DNA of 64,000 nt, taken from contig JAQBNH010000002.1 in the NCBI GenBank assembly GCA_028288705.1, positions 62,001 to 126,000 on the forward strand, given 5' to 3'. This stretch comes from Ferruginibacter sp. (GTDB taxonomy: Bacteria; Bacteroidota; Bacteroidia; Chitinophagales; Chitinophagaceae). Within the stretch, counting starts at the first letter, position 1. Every line of letters starts with the position of its first letter. The position numbers and the translations under genes are program-made. This document shows, in pieces, positions 45,818-54,581 of the stretch. Below the pieces are notes generated by a model. The model was given only the letters and a program-made list of their open reading frames with translations, was not told the DNA's origin and made no database searches.

Positions 45818-46593
45818 TACCACTGCTTCCATTTTGCCTGGCCTGATTGCCAGAGATGTTCCAATTCTATTTTGTCACGCAGCGCATCCATACATTTCCA
45901 GAAACCTTCGTGCTGGTATGCGACGAGCTGATCGTCATGCGTTAATTTTTCCAACGGTTCATCTTCCCACATCATATCCGACATATTGCCTTCGAGGTAA
46001 TTAAAGACTTCGGGTTTCAACACAAAATACCCGCCGTTAATCCATTTGCCATCATCTTTTGATTTCTCCTTGAATGACACTACCTCTCCTGAATCGCCTA
46101 CTTCCATTCCGCCAAAACGCGCATCCATTTGTATCGCAGTAACGGTGGCAATTTTGCCATGCGCTTTATGGAAGGCCAGCAGTTCCCCGAGATTCACACT
46201 GCAAACACCATCGCCGTAGGTGAGCATAAAATCTTCATTGCCTAAATATTTTTGTACGGCCTTCAACCTACCTGCAGTCTTCGTTTCCAGTCCTGTATCT
46301 ACCAATGTCACCTTAAATTTTTCGCTGTTGCTGTTGTGAAACTGAACGTCATTATTTTGAAGGTCGATTGTAAGGTCGGCGTTATGCAAAAAATAATTCA
46401 TGAAATATTCCTTGATGACATATCCTTTGTAACCCAGGCAAATGATAAATTCATTAAAGCCATAACTGCTGTAGATCTTCATGATATGCCAGAGGATCGG
46501 TTTGCCACCGATTTCAACCATCGGCTTGGGGCGCGTATCTGTCTCCTCTGAGATCCGTGTTCCCAATCCGCCGGCAAATATTACTACCTTCAT
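45817..46593 (-). CDS. rfbF: Glucose-1-phosphate cytidylyltransferase
   Basis: A 258-residue nucleotidyltransferase. VVIFAGGLGTRISEETDTRP is the activating signature loop, PKPMVEIGGKPILWHIMKIY the conserved sugar-phosphate segment, and LTYGDGVCSVNL the metal-binding Asp region. It makes CDP-glucose from CTP and glucose-1-phosphate, committing glucose to the CDP-3,6-dideoxyhexose branch. It is the first gene of the ten-gene operon running to 37184. Its promoter -7 box abuts that of divergent wzx. Confidence 0.97.
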   Translation of the reverse strand: MKVVIFAGGLGTRISEETDTRPKPMVEIGGKPILWHIMKIYSSYGFNEFIICLGYKGYVIKEYFMNYFLHNADLTIDLQNNDVQFHNSNSEKFKVTLVDTGLETKTAGRLKAVQKYLGNEDFMLTYGDGVCSVNLGELLAFHKAHGKIATVTAIQMDARFGGMEVGDSGEVVSFKEKSKDDGKWINGGYFVLKPEVFNYLEGNMSDMMWEDEPLEKLTHDDQLVAYQHEGFWKCMDALRDKIELEHLWQSGQAKWKQW

Positions 46594-46623
46594 GAATTAA
46601 ATATTTTTTAAACTGAATATCAA

Positions 46624-46639
46624 TATTTTCGCAAAAATA
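46624..46639. promoter_or_regulatory. Abutting divergent -7 elements for wzx (+) and rfbF (-)
   Basis: The 16-mer TATTTTCGCAAAAATA holds TATTTTCG on the plus strand (46624-46631, one base off consensus, toward wzx) directly beside TATTTTTG on the minus strand (46639-46632, exact TAnnTTTG, toward rfbF). Start codons lie 40 and 38 bases away. No good TTG -33 element is seen for either. Confidence 0.5.
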
Positions 46640-46671
46640 ACTGATAAATTGGTTCCATCCATTACTCAATA

Positions 46672-48162
46672 ATGTCACAAATAAGAAAACGAAGTCTGAA
46701 AGCTACCTCCTGGATCTATGCAGGTTTTCTTATCGGGGCCATAAATGTATATTTTCTCACACATAAAGATTGGTTTACGCCTGATCAAAACGGACTGACA
46801 AGAGCCATGCTCGATGTGAGTTTACTGATCTGCGGCTTTTCCACCGTTGGCGTAACGTCTTATATCATCAAATTTTTTCCCTACTACCAGGACAACAGCG
46901 AAAACAAGCACAACGACCTGTTGGGAACGGCGCTAAAAATCGCCCTCTCCGCCTTTGTATTTATCGGGCTGATGGTATGGCTGCTTCAACCCCTGATCGT
47001 TCAGAAATTCGGCACGAATTCCCGGTTGCTCGTGGATTATATTCTCTGGACGATTCCCATGGCATTTTCGATTTTGCTGTTCAATATCCTGGAAGCATAT
47101 GCCTACAATTTTCAAAAAGGCATTTTTACCAGCCTGCTCAAAGAATGCGTCGTCAGGTTATATACACTCGTGATTATTTTACTGAAGGTTTGTGACCTGA
47201 TCAGTTTTCATTTGTTCGTCATTCTTTTCGCCTTGCAATATGTTGTGGTGGTATTGTTACTGGCCGGCGTTCTATATAAAGAAGGCAATCTCTGGATCCA
47301 TTTCAAAATCAGCCCGGTTACCAGTAAATACAGGCGGAAGATTTTTTCCATACTTGCGCTTACCTCCATCGTTGTTATCGTAAATGTGTTGCGCGGTGCG
47401 ATCGACGGGTTGTTGCTGGCTGCAAAACAGGATCTCGCAAAAGCGGGTATTTTCAGTCTCGCTTCCTATTTTGCCTCGGTTTTGCAAGCGCCGTTACGCA
47501 GCCTGGTCGCGATCACCATACCGATCCTTTCCCGCGCATGGAAGGATAAAAATCATCGCGAGATCAGCCGTATTTATAAACGTTCTTCTATCAACTTACT
47601 TTGTTTTGCTTTGTTTTTCTTCTTTTGTATCTGGCTCAATTTCGATAACGGGATAGCGTTCTTTGGGATCAATCCCGCCTATCTCGAAGGGAAGTGGGTG
47701 TTCTTTTTATTGGGTATGGTAACGATCATCGAGATGGGTACCGGCGTGAACGGCCAGATCATCGGCACCTCCAATTACTGGCGCTTTGAATTATGGACCA
47801 GCCTCCTGCTCACAGCCCTGATCATCCCTTTAAGTTATTTTCTAACCGTGAGATACGGCATCTTCGGACCGGCAATCGCGAACCTGGTATCTTTTACAAT
47901 CTATAATGCTATTCGTTTCTGGTTCCTCTGGAAAAAATTTCACATGCAGCCTTTTTCTTACAAGACCCTGGAGATCCTGCTGATTTCTGTAGGCGCGTAT
48001 TTTGTCAGTTATTTCTGCTTCAAAAACCTGGCAGGGCTGACGGCGATCTTTTGTAATTTAATCTTGTTTACTTCCATCTTCGTAACGGGAATGTATACCC
48101 GAAATATATCACCGGATGTGAAGCCCGTGCTGAACAGCCTGACAAAGCGATTCAGGCAATAA
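46672..48162 (+). CDS. wzx: Polysaccharide flippase (Wzx/MATE-like)
   Basis: A 496-residue membrane protein with about 12-14 hydrophobic helices. The N-terminal KATSWIYAGFLIGAINVYFL, the loop with GLTRAMLDVSLLICGFSTVGV, and the central SLASYFASVLQAPLRSLVAI block fit the polysaccharide-biosynthesis/oligosaccharide flippase superfamily. It would move undecaprenyl-linked repeat units across the inner membrane for the locus at 32.8-46.6 kb. It is transcribed away from rfbF. Confidence 0.85.
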   Translation: MSQIRKRSLKATSWIYAGFLIGAINVYFLTHKDWFTPDQNGLTRAMLDVSLLICGFSTVGVTSYIIKFFPYYQDNSENKHNDLLGTALKIALSAFVFIGLMVWLLQPLIVQKFGTNSRLLVDYILWTIPMAFSILLFNILEAYAYNFQKGIFTSLLKECVVRLYTLVIILLKVCDLISFHLFVILFALQYVVVVLLLAGVLYKEGNLWIHFKISPVTSKYRRKIFSILALTSIVVIVNVLRGAIDGLLLAAKQDLAKAGIFSLASYFASVLQAPLRSLVAITIPILSRAWKDKNHREISRIYKRSSINLLCFALFFFFCIWLNFDNGIAFFGINPAYLEGKWVFFLLGMVTIIEMGTGVNGQIIGTSNYWRFELWTSLLLTALIIPLSYFLTVRYGIFGPAIANLVSFTIYNAIRFWFLWKKFHMQPFSYKTLEILLISVGAYFVSYFCFKNLAGLTAIFCNLILFTSIFVTGMYTRNISPDVKPVLNSLTKRFRQ

Positions 48163-48189
48163 TTATTTTCCCGAGCGCATCATTTGTAT

Positions 48190-48197
48190 TATTTTTG
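48190..48197 (+). promoter_or_regulatory. -7 promoter element for the CHU_C/LamG gene
   Basis: TATTTTTG, an exact TAnnTTTG box, ends 20 bases before ATG 48218. No TTG is seen at the standard -33 distance. Confidence 0.45.
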
Positions 48198-48217
48198 GCG
48201 ACTATCAACCGTACCTA

Positions 48218-50647
48218 ATGACTACACGCCTGCTTCTGACTGTGCTTTTTATCGGAATCTTCGCCTCAAATGCACAAAAATCACCAGGCAAAAAGCCTAC
48301 TTCCCCCAATCCTGCTTCAACTCGTAATATAACTGCAACATCATGCATTGGAGTGCTGGATTTACATGGAAATGACTGTGTACGTTTGCCGCTGAGCCAG
48401 GCTTATTATCCAGCAACTGGTTTTACGTGGGAAACATGGTTTTATAGTAACTGGTATAACAATTCTGATAACTCTTTTCGCTTAGGGCAGTCTTTGATAA
48501 TGACTGAAGACGGCATTGATTGTGAAGATATTCAACTTGGTTTTGGCTGGTCAGAGATTCCGCGGAATGCAATTGGATTCGTGGTGGATGGTCCCGGCGT
48601 TTGTGCAAGTCATGATTTCAATCCTTGTTATTACCGGCCGCCAGGTGGGTTCCAGGCCAATACTTGGTATCATGTAGCTGGCGTAAGAAATTATTCAACC
48701 AACCAGACTTTGCTTTATTTCAACGGGCAGCTCGTAGATACGAAAGTCAATACCAGAGCTCCACTAACGAGAGATATTCTAACGAGAATTGGCACCTATA
48801 TAGTCGCTGCTGATAGCGGCTTCAAAGGAAAAATGGATGAGATCCGGATGTGGAACAGGCCGAGAACGGCTGCCGAGATTCTTGCCAATTATAACAAATG
48901 CCTTACCGGTACTGAACCAGGATTAGTAACCTACTACCGCTCAAATGAAATGAGTGGGAGCGTCTTGACAAACTCAGCATCGGGAGGTTCGTTGCCCGGG
49001 GAAGTCGATCCATCAGTGGGATGGAATAACACAATGAATGCACCCCTCACCAGCAACTGCATTGCACCCATTACCAATACAGTGAACGCCTCTATTTGTC
49101 AGGGGCAGTCATTGGCCGGGCACAGCACTTCAGGGACATATGTTGAAACATTTCCCAGCGCTTATGGTTGCGATAGCGTAAGAACATTAAATTTAGTGGT
49201 TACGCCCCTGGCAGTAAACGTGGGACCGGATACCACTTATTGCACAGCTTCTCCAACTATCACTCATACCTTGCATGCGCCGTTGGGATCATCCTATTCC
49301 TGGACGCCTGCCGCTGTCTTAAACAACAGCAACGCACAGAATCCTGTTGCAACTATTTCTTCCAGTACAACTTTTAGGCTCACACTAACAGATGCACAAG
49401 GCTGTATAGGTTCAGATGATATTACGGTGAACATCGCACCGCAATTAATCGTGAAATCCATCGAAGATTCCTCCATTTGTCCTTCAGTACAGATACAATT
49501 ACAGACCACCGGAGCGGTTACCTATTCATGGACACCAGTCAATGCCGTAAGTAGTCCCAATATTTCCAACCCCATTTTTATCGGGACAGCTTCGCAACCT
49601 GTTTACGTTTCTGGAACTGCTACCAACGGTTGCATTGCTAAAGACACAGTCAATATCACTATAAAGGCCGCTCCACTTGTAAAAACTATTGTTGATTCAA
49701 CTATTTGTGCCGGCACAACAATCAGCCTGGTTACAACTGGTGCCCAAACATATTCCTGGACGCCCTCCCCAGGTCTTAGCAATACTTCTTCGCCCAATCC
49801 AACTTTCTCAGCTGTACCGGGAACTTACGCGTTGTATGTCACAGGAACTGCTGCAAATAACTGTACAGGTAAGGATACGGTCAATGTAACAGTAAGGCAA
49901 CTGCCCGTATTCAATATTCCGCCTAATAAAGAAATGTGCGAAAATTCATCGGTATCACTTGACGGAAACAACGGCAATAATGTGGATTACCTCTGGAGCC
50001 CGGGTACAGATCTAAGCAACAACAATACAAGTAATCCTGTTGCCACGCCCGCTTCAACAATTTCGTACAATCTAAAGGTTACAGACCGCCAATGTATGAC
50101 AAGCAGAGACTTCACTATTATTGTAACAGTGAATGATTTGCCGGTGGTGGACGCAACCAAGTCGAACGATATTTCCTGTACGCAGCCAACAGCCCAGCTC
50201 ACCGCAACTGGAGCTGGGTCTTATTCCTGGAGTCCGGCAGCATCGCTGAATAACGCCCTTATCGCTAATCCGGTCGCAAGTCCCACCACAAATACGACTT
50301 ATCTGGTTATTGGAAGAGATGGTAATGGTTGTGAAAATAGCGATACTGTCACCGTTACATCAAGTGCTCAATCTGGTGGATATTATTTGCCAAATAGTTT
50401 TACGCCTAACGGGGACGGCAAAAATGACTGTTTCGGGATTAAGTCATGGGGTGATCTGCAGTCTGTAGTTTTTATTGTTTACAACCGGTGGGGAAACAAA
50501 GTTTTTGAGACCCATAATATAGGTGATTGCTGGAATGGCAACTATCATGGACAACCTGCAGACGCAGCTAACTATGTTTACTACATTAAAGGTAAAAATG
50601 CCTGCGGTGAAATATTACGCCAAGGCAACGTGCTTTTGATCCGTTAA
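48218..50647 (+). CDS. Secreted LamG / PKD-like repeat protein with gliding-motility (T9SS type B) C-terminal domain
   Basis: An 809-residue surface protein. A signal peptide (LLLTVLFIGIFASNAQ) is followed by a LamG/concanavalin-type domain (about residues 45-260, with FTWETWFYSNW, ANTWYHVAGVRNY and GKMDEIRMWNRPRTAAEI), five PKD/Ig-like repeats of roughly 80 residues each ending in a YSWTP/YSWSP...NP strand pair and a C-x-x-x-D-T-V strand, and a C-terminal domain LPNSFTPNGDGKNDCFGI...FIVYNRWGNKVFE...NYVYYIKGK. The last is the CHU_C / gliding-motility-associated domain that directs type IX secretion and surface retention. The substrate or binding target is unknown; a glycan is plausible given LamG and the neighbouring polysaccharide locus. 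Confidence 0.92.
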   Translation: MTTRLLLTVLFIGIFASNAQKSPGKKPTSPNPASTRNITATSCIGVLDLHGNDCVRLPLSQAYYPATGFTWETWFYSNWYNNSDNSFRLGQSLIMTEDGIDCEDIQLGFGWSEIPRNAIGFVVDGPGVCASHDFNPCYYRPPGGFQANTWYHVAGVRNYSTNQTLLYFNGQLVDTKVNTRAPLTRDILTRIGTYIVAADSGFKGKMDEIRMWNRPRTAAEILANYNKCLTGTEPGLVTYYRSNEMSGSVLTNSASGGSLPGEVDPSVGWNNTMNAPLTSNCIAPITNTVNASICQGQSLAGHSTSGTYVETFPSAYGCDSVRTLNLVVTPLAVNVGPDTTYCTASPTITHTLHAPLGSSYSWTPAAVLNNSNAQNPVATISSSTTFRLTLTDAQGCIGSDDITVNIAPQLIVKSIEDSSICPSVQIQLQTTGAVTYSWTPVNAVSSPNISNPIFIGTASQPVYVSGTATNGCIAKDTVNITIKAAPLVKTIVDSTICAGTTISLVTTGAQTYSWTPSPGLSNTSSPNPTFSAVPGTYALYVTGTAANNCTGKDTVNVTVRQLPVFNIPPNKEMCENSSVSLDGNNGNNVDYLWSPGTDLSNNNTSNPVATPASTISYNLKVTDRQCMTSRDFTIIVTVNDLPVVDATKSNDISCTQPTAQLTATGAGSYSWSPAASLNNALIANPVASPTTNTTYLVIGRDGNGCENSDTVTVTSSAQSGGYYLPNSFTPNGDGKNDCFGIKSWGDLQSVVFIVYNRWGNKVFETHNIGDCWNGNYHGQPADAANYVYYIKGKNACGEILRQGNVLLIR

Positions 50648-50716
50648 ACCGCCCGTTGGATTTGGACAATTTTCCCTTTTTTAGGCTTCGTTATAAGAGA
50701 AACCGCAAGGCGGATT

Positions 50717-51457
50717 TTACTCATGCAGGTACTGAAGGAAAAGACCCAATGCTTCCCGCTTTTGCTCATCGAGTATGTAGTCGATATTTTCTGAATAATA
50801 ATGAAACAGGTCGTACTCCGGAAAGGGATTTGCCGCAACGATTTCAGGCAAGTGTTGAAGGCCCTCAGCTGTTGCCTGGTTAAAAGCTGCGATAAAGCTT
50901 GCAGGTAATTTTTTATTGGCGACCCAGGCCGCAAACAGGAAAGGCAATCCGGTTAATGCCCGCCAGGCCTCTGCAAGATCATAAATATAGGTTGAATGTG
51001 CCCGTTGCTTCAGGGCGCGGTCACCAATTACCAGCCCAGCGGTCGTTCCTTTAATATTTTCCTGGTAACCATCCTTTGTATCCGTTAGCACAGGATCGAT
51101 CTTCCAGAACTTTTTCAGCAGGATGCGCAGGAGAGCCGCGGATGTGCGACTTTGGTAATCCACCAAAATCTCTTTTATATCGGACACGGGCACCTCGCTA
51201 AAAAGGCACACGCTTGCCACTGGCTGGCTCGCGCCGATCCCGAAATCTGAAATAATATGCGACTCTGACAATCCGGGGATCATCGCCACCGGTATCAATC
51301 CTACATCAACCTGATCTGCTAATAACATGGCGGCTACCTTAGCCGGATAATCGAACAGCAATTCGATCTCTTGTTCCATAGCACCTTGCTCAAAGGCATA
51401 TACCAACGGTTTTGTATTTAAATAGCTCACAGCGCCTACCCTTATTTTTCTTTCCAA
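50717..51457 (-). CDS. mqnA: Chorismate dehydratase (futalosine menaquinone pathway)
   Basis: A 246-residue periplasmic-binding-protein-fold enzyme: RVGAVSYLNTKPLVYAFEQG, LADQVDVGLIPVAMIP, SVCLFSEVPVSDIKEILVDY, SRTSAALLRILLKKFW and LVIGDRALKQR, the usual MqnA landmarks. It dehydrates chorismate to 3-[(1-carboxyvinyl)oxy]benzoate, the first step of the futalosine route to menaquinone. Other mqn genes are not in the window. It is divergent from purB, with a TAAATTTG box at 51487-51480. Confidence 0.93.
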   Translation of the reverse strand: MERKIRVGAVSYLNTKPLVYAFEQGAMEQEIELLFDYPAKVAAMLLADQVDVGLIPVAMIPGLSESHIISDFGIGASQPVASVCLFSEVPVSDIKEILVDYQSRTSAALLRILLKKFWKIDPVLTDTKDGYQENIKGTTAGLVIGDRALKQRAHSTYIYDLAEAWRALTGLPFLFAAWVANKKLPASFIAAFNQATAEGLQHLPEIVAANPFPEYDLFHYYSENIDYILDEQKREALGLFLQYLHE

Positions 51458-51468
51458 CTGCTTTAGGT

Positions 51469-51487
51469 TATTTTCGCTGCAAATTTA
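51469..51487. promoter_or_regulatory. Nearly abutting divergent -7 elements for purB (+) and mqnA (-)
   Basis: TATTTTCG (51469-51476, plus, one base off consensus) points to purB. Three bases further, the minus strand reads TAAATTTG (51487-51480, exact TAnnTTTG) toward mqnA. For mqnA a TTG lies 22 bases upstream of the box, inside the first codons of purB. Confidence 0.5.
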
Positions 51488-51506
51488 CTTCAATCCCCAA
51501 CACTAA

Positions 51507-52841
51507 ATGCAACTATCGCCCCTCACCGCCGTTTCGCCTATCGATGGCCGTTATTACAAAAATACCAACAGTCTGGCTGCCTATTTCTCGGAATACGCAT
51601 TGATCCGGTATCGCCTGCAGGTTGAGGTGGAGTACCTGCTGATGTTAGGCGAAAAGAAATTTTTTCAGGCAGACGCCAAAATGAAAACGCAACTCCGAAA
51701 AATACTCGAAAATTTTTCAGTGGATGATGCCCAGCAAATTAAAGACACTGAAGCCGTTACCAATCACGATGTAAAAGCGGTAGAATATTTTCTAAAAACA
51801 AAACTCGATGAGCTGGGAGCCGAATCGATTAAAGAATGGGTTCACTTCGGACTAACATCACAGGATATTAATAACACCGCCGTTCCAATGTTGTGGAAAG
51901 ATGCCGTTGAACAGGAATACCTCCCTGCTTTGCTAACATTGCAACAGCAGATCTTTAAACTGGCCGGCAAATGGGAAAAAGTGCCCATGTTGGCCAGAAC
52001 GCACGGTCAGCCCGCGTCTCCAACAAGACTAGGAAAAGAACTACTCGTTTTCGTTGAACGGTTGGAAAACCAGATACAATTGTTCAGCTATATTCCTTTC
52101 AGCGCTAAATTTGGCGGTGCAACCGGAAACTTCAACGCGCATCATGTGGCCTTTCCAAAATATAACTGGATAAAATTTGCCAACGATTTCGTGGAAAATA
52201 AATTAGGCTTACAGCGCCAGCAATACACGACCCAGATCGAACATTACGATACATTAGCTGCGCATTTTGATGCGATTAAGAGGATGAATACGATCCTGAT
52301 TGATTTTTGCCGGGATATCTGGACCTACATCAGCATGGATTATTTTAAGCAGCAGACGAAAAAAGGCGAAGTGGGTAGCAGCGCGATGCCGCATAAAGTC
52401 AACCCGATCGATTTTGAAAATGCAGAAGGAAACCTTGGAATAGCAAATGCCCTGTTGGAACACCTCGCCGGGAAATTGCCTGTATCACGTCTTCAACGGG
52501 ATCTTACGGATAGTACTGTCCTCCGCAATATTGGCGTTCCGATGGCGCATGTTCAACTGGCGATAAAAGCGATTGAAAAGGGATTAGGAAAATTGATCCT
52601 GAATGAAGCTAAACTTGCTGCCGACCTGGAGAACAACTGGGCGGTTGTAGCAGAAGCCATTCAAACAATCCTGCGGCGGGAGAATTATCCTGCGCCTTAC
52701 GAAGCGCTGAAAGATCTTACCCGCGGCAAAAATGCCATTGATAAAAAGGCGATCCACGAGTTTATCAATGGGCTGAAAGTAACTGCCAGTATAAAAAAAG
52801 AATTAAAAGCTATTACTCCCCATAACTATACCGGGATATAA
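51507..52841 (+). CDS. purB: Adenylosuccinate lyase
   Basis: A 444-residue fumarase/aspartase-superfamily enzyme that cleaves SAICAR and adenylosuccinate in purine synthesis. Visible motifs: LSPLTAVSPIDGRYYKNTNS at the N terminus, THGQPASPTRLGKEL (catalytic His region), GATGNFNAHHVAFP and the signature SSAMPHKVNPIDFENAEGN (mobile loop with catalytic Ser). The E. coli-type long form fits the length. Its stop is 9 bases from the stop of convergent prfC. Confidence 0.97.
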   Translation: MQLSPLTAVSPIDGRYYKNTNSLAAYFSEYALIRYRLQVEVEYLLMLGEKKFFQADAKMKTQLRKILENFSVDDAQQIKDTEAVTNHDVKAVEYFLKTKLDELGAESIKEWVHFGLTSQDINNTAVPMLWKDAVEQEYLPALLTLQQQIFKLAGKWEKVPMLARTHGQPASPTRLGKELLVFVERLENQIQLFSYIPFSAKFGGATGNFNAHHVAFPKYNWIKFANDFVENKLGLQRQQYTTQIEHYDTLAAHFDAIKRMNTILIDFCRDIWTYISMDYFKQQTKKGEVGSSAMPHKVNPIDFENAEGNLGIANALLEHLAGKLPVSRLQRDLTDSTVLRNIGVPMAHVQLAIKAIEKGLGKLILNEAKLAADLENNWAVVAEAIQTILRRENYPAPYEALKDLTRGKNAIDKKAIHEFINGLKVTASIKKELKAITPHNYTGI

Positions 52842-52849
52842 TTTTTCGT

Positions 52850-54436
52850 TTACTTATGTATCTCACTTGTAAAATGAAACTCGATATCCGGGTTGTTGGT
52901 GCGCTCAGTATTTAAGAACCATTCGCTTTGCGCCAGGTAAACCAGATGGCCGTCTTTGTCTTCGGCAATATTGGCCTGCTTGTATTTTATAAAATCTTCG
53001 AGTTTTTTCGGATCCGCACTTGTCAGCCAGCAAGCTTTGTAAAAAGGCAGACTGTTCATTTGAACCGAGGCCCCATATTCCTGCAGCAAACGATATTGGA
53101 TCACTTCGAATTGTAGTTCCCCGACACAGCCAATGATCTTCTTATTTCCGCCAAACTGGGTGAACAGCTGCGCTACACCTTCGTCGGTCAACTGCATCAG
53201 ACCCTTTTCCAACTGCTTGGTTTTCATCGGATCTTTATTTAATACCTCTTTAAATATTTCAGGTGAAAAACTCGGAATTCCCGTAAAGTAGAACTTCTCT
53301 CCTTCCGTAAGAGTGTCACCGATTTTGAAATTACCCGTATCAAAAAGCCCCACCACATCGCCGGGAAATGCTTCTTCGATCACGTCTTTCTGACGGGCAA
53401 GAAAACTATAAGGATTGCTGAACCTGACATCTTTCTCCAGCCTGACATGTTTATAGTAAGTGTTGCGCGAAAACTTTCCACTGCAAACCCTTAAGAAAGC
53501 GATCCGGTCACGGTGCTTAGGATCGAGATTAGCGTGAATCTTAAAAATAAAACCGCTGAACTTATCCTCTGAAGGCTCCACATCACGTGTTGTCGTATGC
53601 CGCGGCCGCGGAGTTGGAGCGATGCGGATGAACGTATCGAGCATTTCCTTTACTCCGAAATTATTCACGGCACTGCCAAAAAATACCGGCGCCGTTTTAC
53701 CAGCCAGGTAATCAGCTTCATTTAATTCACCATAAACGCCATCAATCAGTTCCACGTCTTCCCGTAAAATATCGGCATCTTTTTTACCAACCTTTAAATC
53801 TAATATAGGGTCCGATAAGTCATTAATATTCACCGTATCATCATCCAATGCCTTAGTGCCCGCAGTAAACAAAACCAGGCTTTTTTCATGGAGATCGTAT
53901 ACCCCTTTGAACTCCTTACCGTTATTGATCGGTACCGTCATCGGGTGCAACTGGATCTTCAGTTCATTTTCAATTTCCTCCAGTAAGTCGAACCTGTTCT
54001 TGCCATCCCGATCCATTTTATTGATAAAAACAATCACCGGAGTTTTGCGCATCGCGATCACTTCCATCAGCCGGCGTGTCTGGTCCTCTACCCCGTTCAC
54101 ACTGTCTACCACCAACACCACGCTATCCACGGCCGTGAGGGTTCGGTAAGTATCCTCAGCAAAATCTTTGTGGCCCGGCGTATCCAGGAGGTTAATGAGG
54201 TGACCGTCATATTCGAAAGTCATCACACTCGTAGCAACACTGATTCCTCTTTGCCGTTCGATCTCCATGAAATCACTGGTGGCATGCTTTTTAATCTTAT
54301 TACTTTTTACCGCACCTGCCGTTTGTATGGCACCACCGAAAAGCAGGAATTTTTCAGTCAGCGTCGTCTTACCCGCATCCGGGTGAGAAATAATGGCGAA
54401 GGTTTTACGCCTGTTGATCTCGTTGATATACTTCAT
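52850..54436 (-). CDS. prfC: Peptide chain release factor 3
   Basis: A 528-residue translational GTPase. G1 is [16 protein letters not shown]2 [14 protein letters not shown]3 [16 protein letters not shown] and G4 [11 protein letters not shown]; domains II and III follow to the C-terminal end with [20 protein letters not shown]3 removes RF1/RF2 from the ribosome after termination. The start is ATG 54436: it gives the family length and N terminus, and the TATCTTTG promoter box lies just upstream at 54452-54445, inside the longer frame that opens at 54526. Confidence 0.97.
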   Translation of the reverse strand: MKYINEINRRKTFAIISHPDAGKTTLTEKFLLFGGAIQTAGAVKSNKIKKHATSDFMEIERQRGISVATSVMTFEYDGHLINLLDTPGHKDFAEDTYRTLTAVDSVVLVVDSVNGVEDQTRRLMEVIAMRKTPVIVFINKMDRDGKNRFDLLEEIENELKIQLHPMTVPINNGKEFKGVYDLHEKSLVLFTAGTKALDDDTVNINDLSDPILDLKVGKKDADILREDVELIDGVYGELNEADYLAGKTAPVFFGSAVNNFGVKEMLDTFIRIAPTPRPRHTTTRDVEPSEDKFSGFIFKIHANLDPKHRDRIAFLRVCSGKFSRNTYYKHVRLEKDVRFSNPYSFLARQKDVIEEAFPGDVVGLFDTGNFKIGDTLTEGEKFYFTGIPSFSPEIFKEVLNKDPMKTKQLEKGLMQLTDEGVAQLFTQFGGNKKIIGCVGELQFEVIQYRLLQEYGASVQMNSLPFYKACWLTSADPKKLEDFIKYKQANIAEDKDGHLVYLAQSEWFLNTERTNNPDIEFHFTSEIHK

Positions 54437-54444
54437 AAAGTGCG

Positions 54445-54452
54445 CAAAGATA
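54445..54452 (-). promoter_or_regulatory. -7 promoter element for prfC
   Basis: The minus strand reads TATCTTTG, exact TAnnTTTG, 8 bases before the prfC ATG. This implies a very short leader and argues against the longer in-frame start. The rest of 54437-54581 shows no other feature except the box for the ABC permease gene. Confidence 0.5.
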
Positions 54453-54569
54453 AGGTTTGATTTTCTCTGGGGAAACAGGGAACGCAGATGAGAAGGTTTG
54501 CTCTCGTTTCCCTCCATACTTTGCATTGCCCGCTTTTCATTTTATCTGCCCGAATCCGGTTTCATCTGT

Positions 54570-54577
54570 TAACTTTG
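54570..54577 (+). promoter_or_regulatory. -7-like element directly before the ABC permease start
   Basis: TAACTTTG, exact TAnnTTTG, ends only 4 bases before ATG 54582. If active, transcription would begin at or beside the start codon. Confidence 0.35.
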
Positions 54578-54581
54578 ATTC

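Noticed and set aside
49200..50370. Apparent tandem repeats in the LamG/PKD gene as a DNA-level repeat array
   Set aside because: The repetition is at protein-domain level (PKD-like units) with diverged DNA, not a recent tandem duplication or CRISPR-like array.
50702..50716. Short CCGC/GCGG hairpin between the CHU_C and mqnA genes as a bidirectional terminator
   Set aside because: The stem is only 4 bp with a weak T-run on either side; not convincing.
54437..54526. Longer N terminus for prfC (30 extra codons)
   Set aside because: The stretch contains the TATCTTTG promoter box and non-conserved residues; RF3 proteins start at the ATG at 54436.
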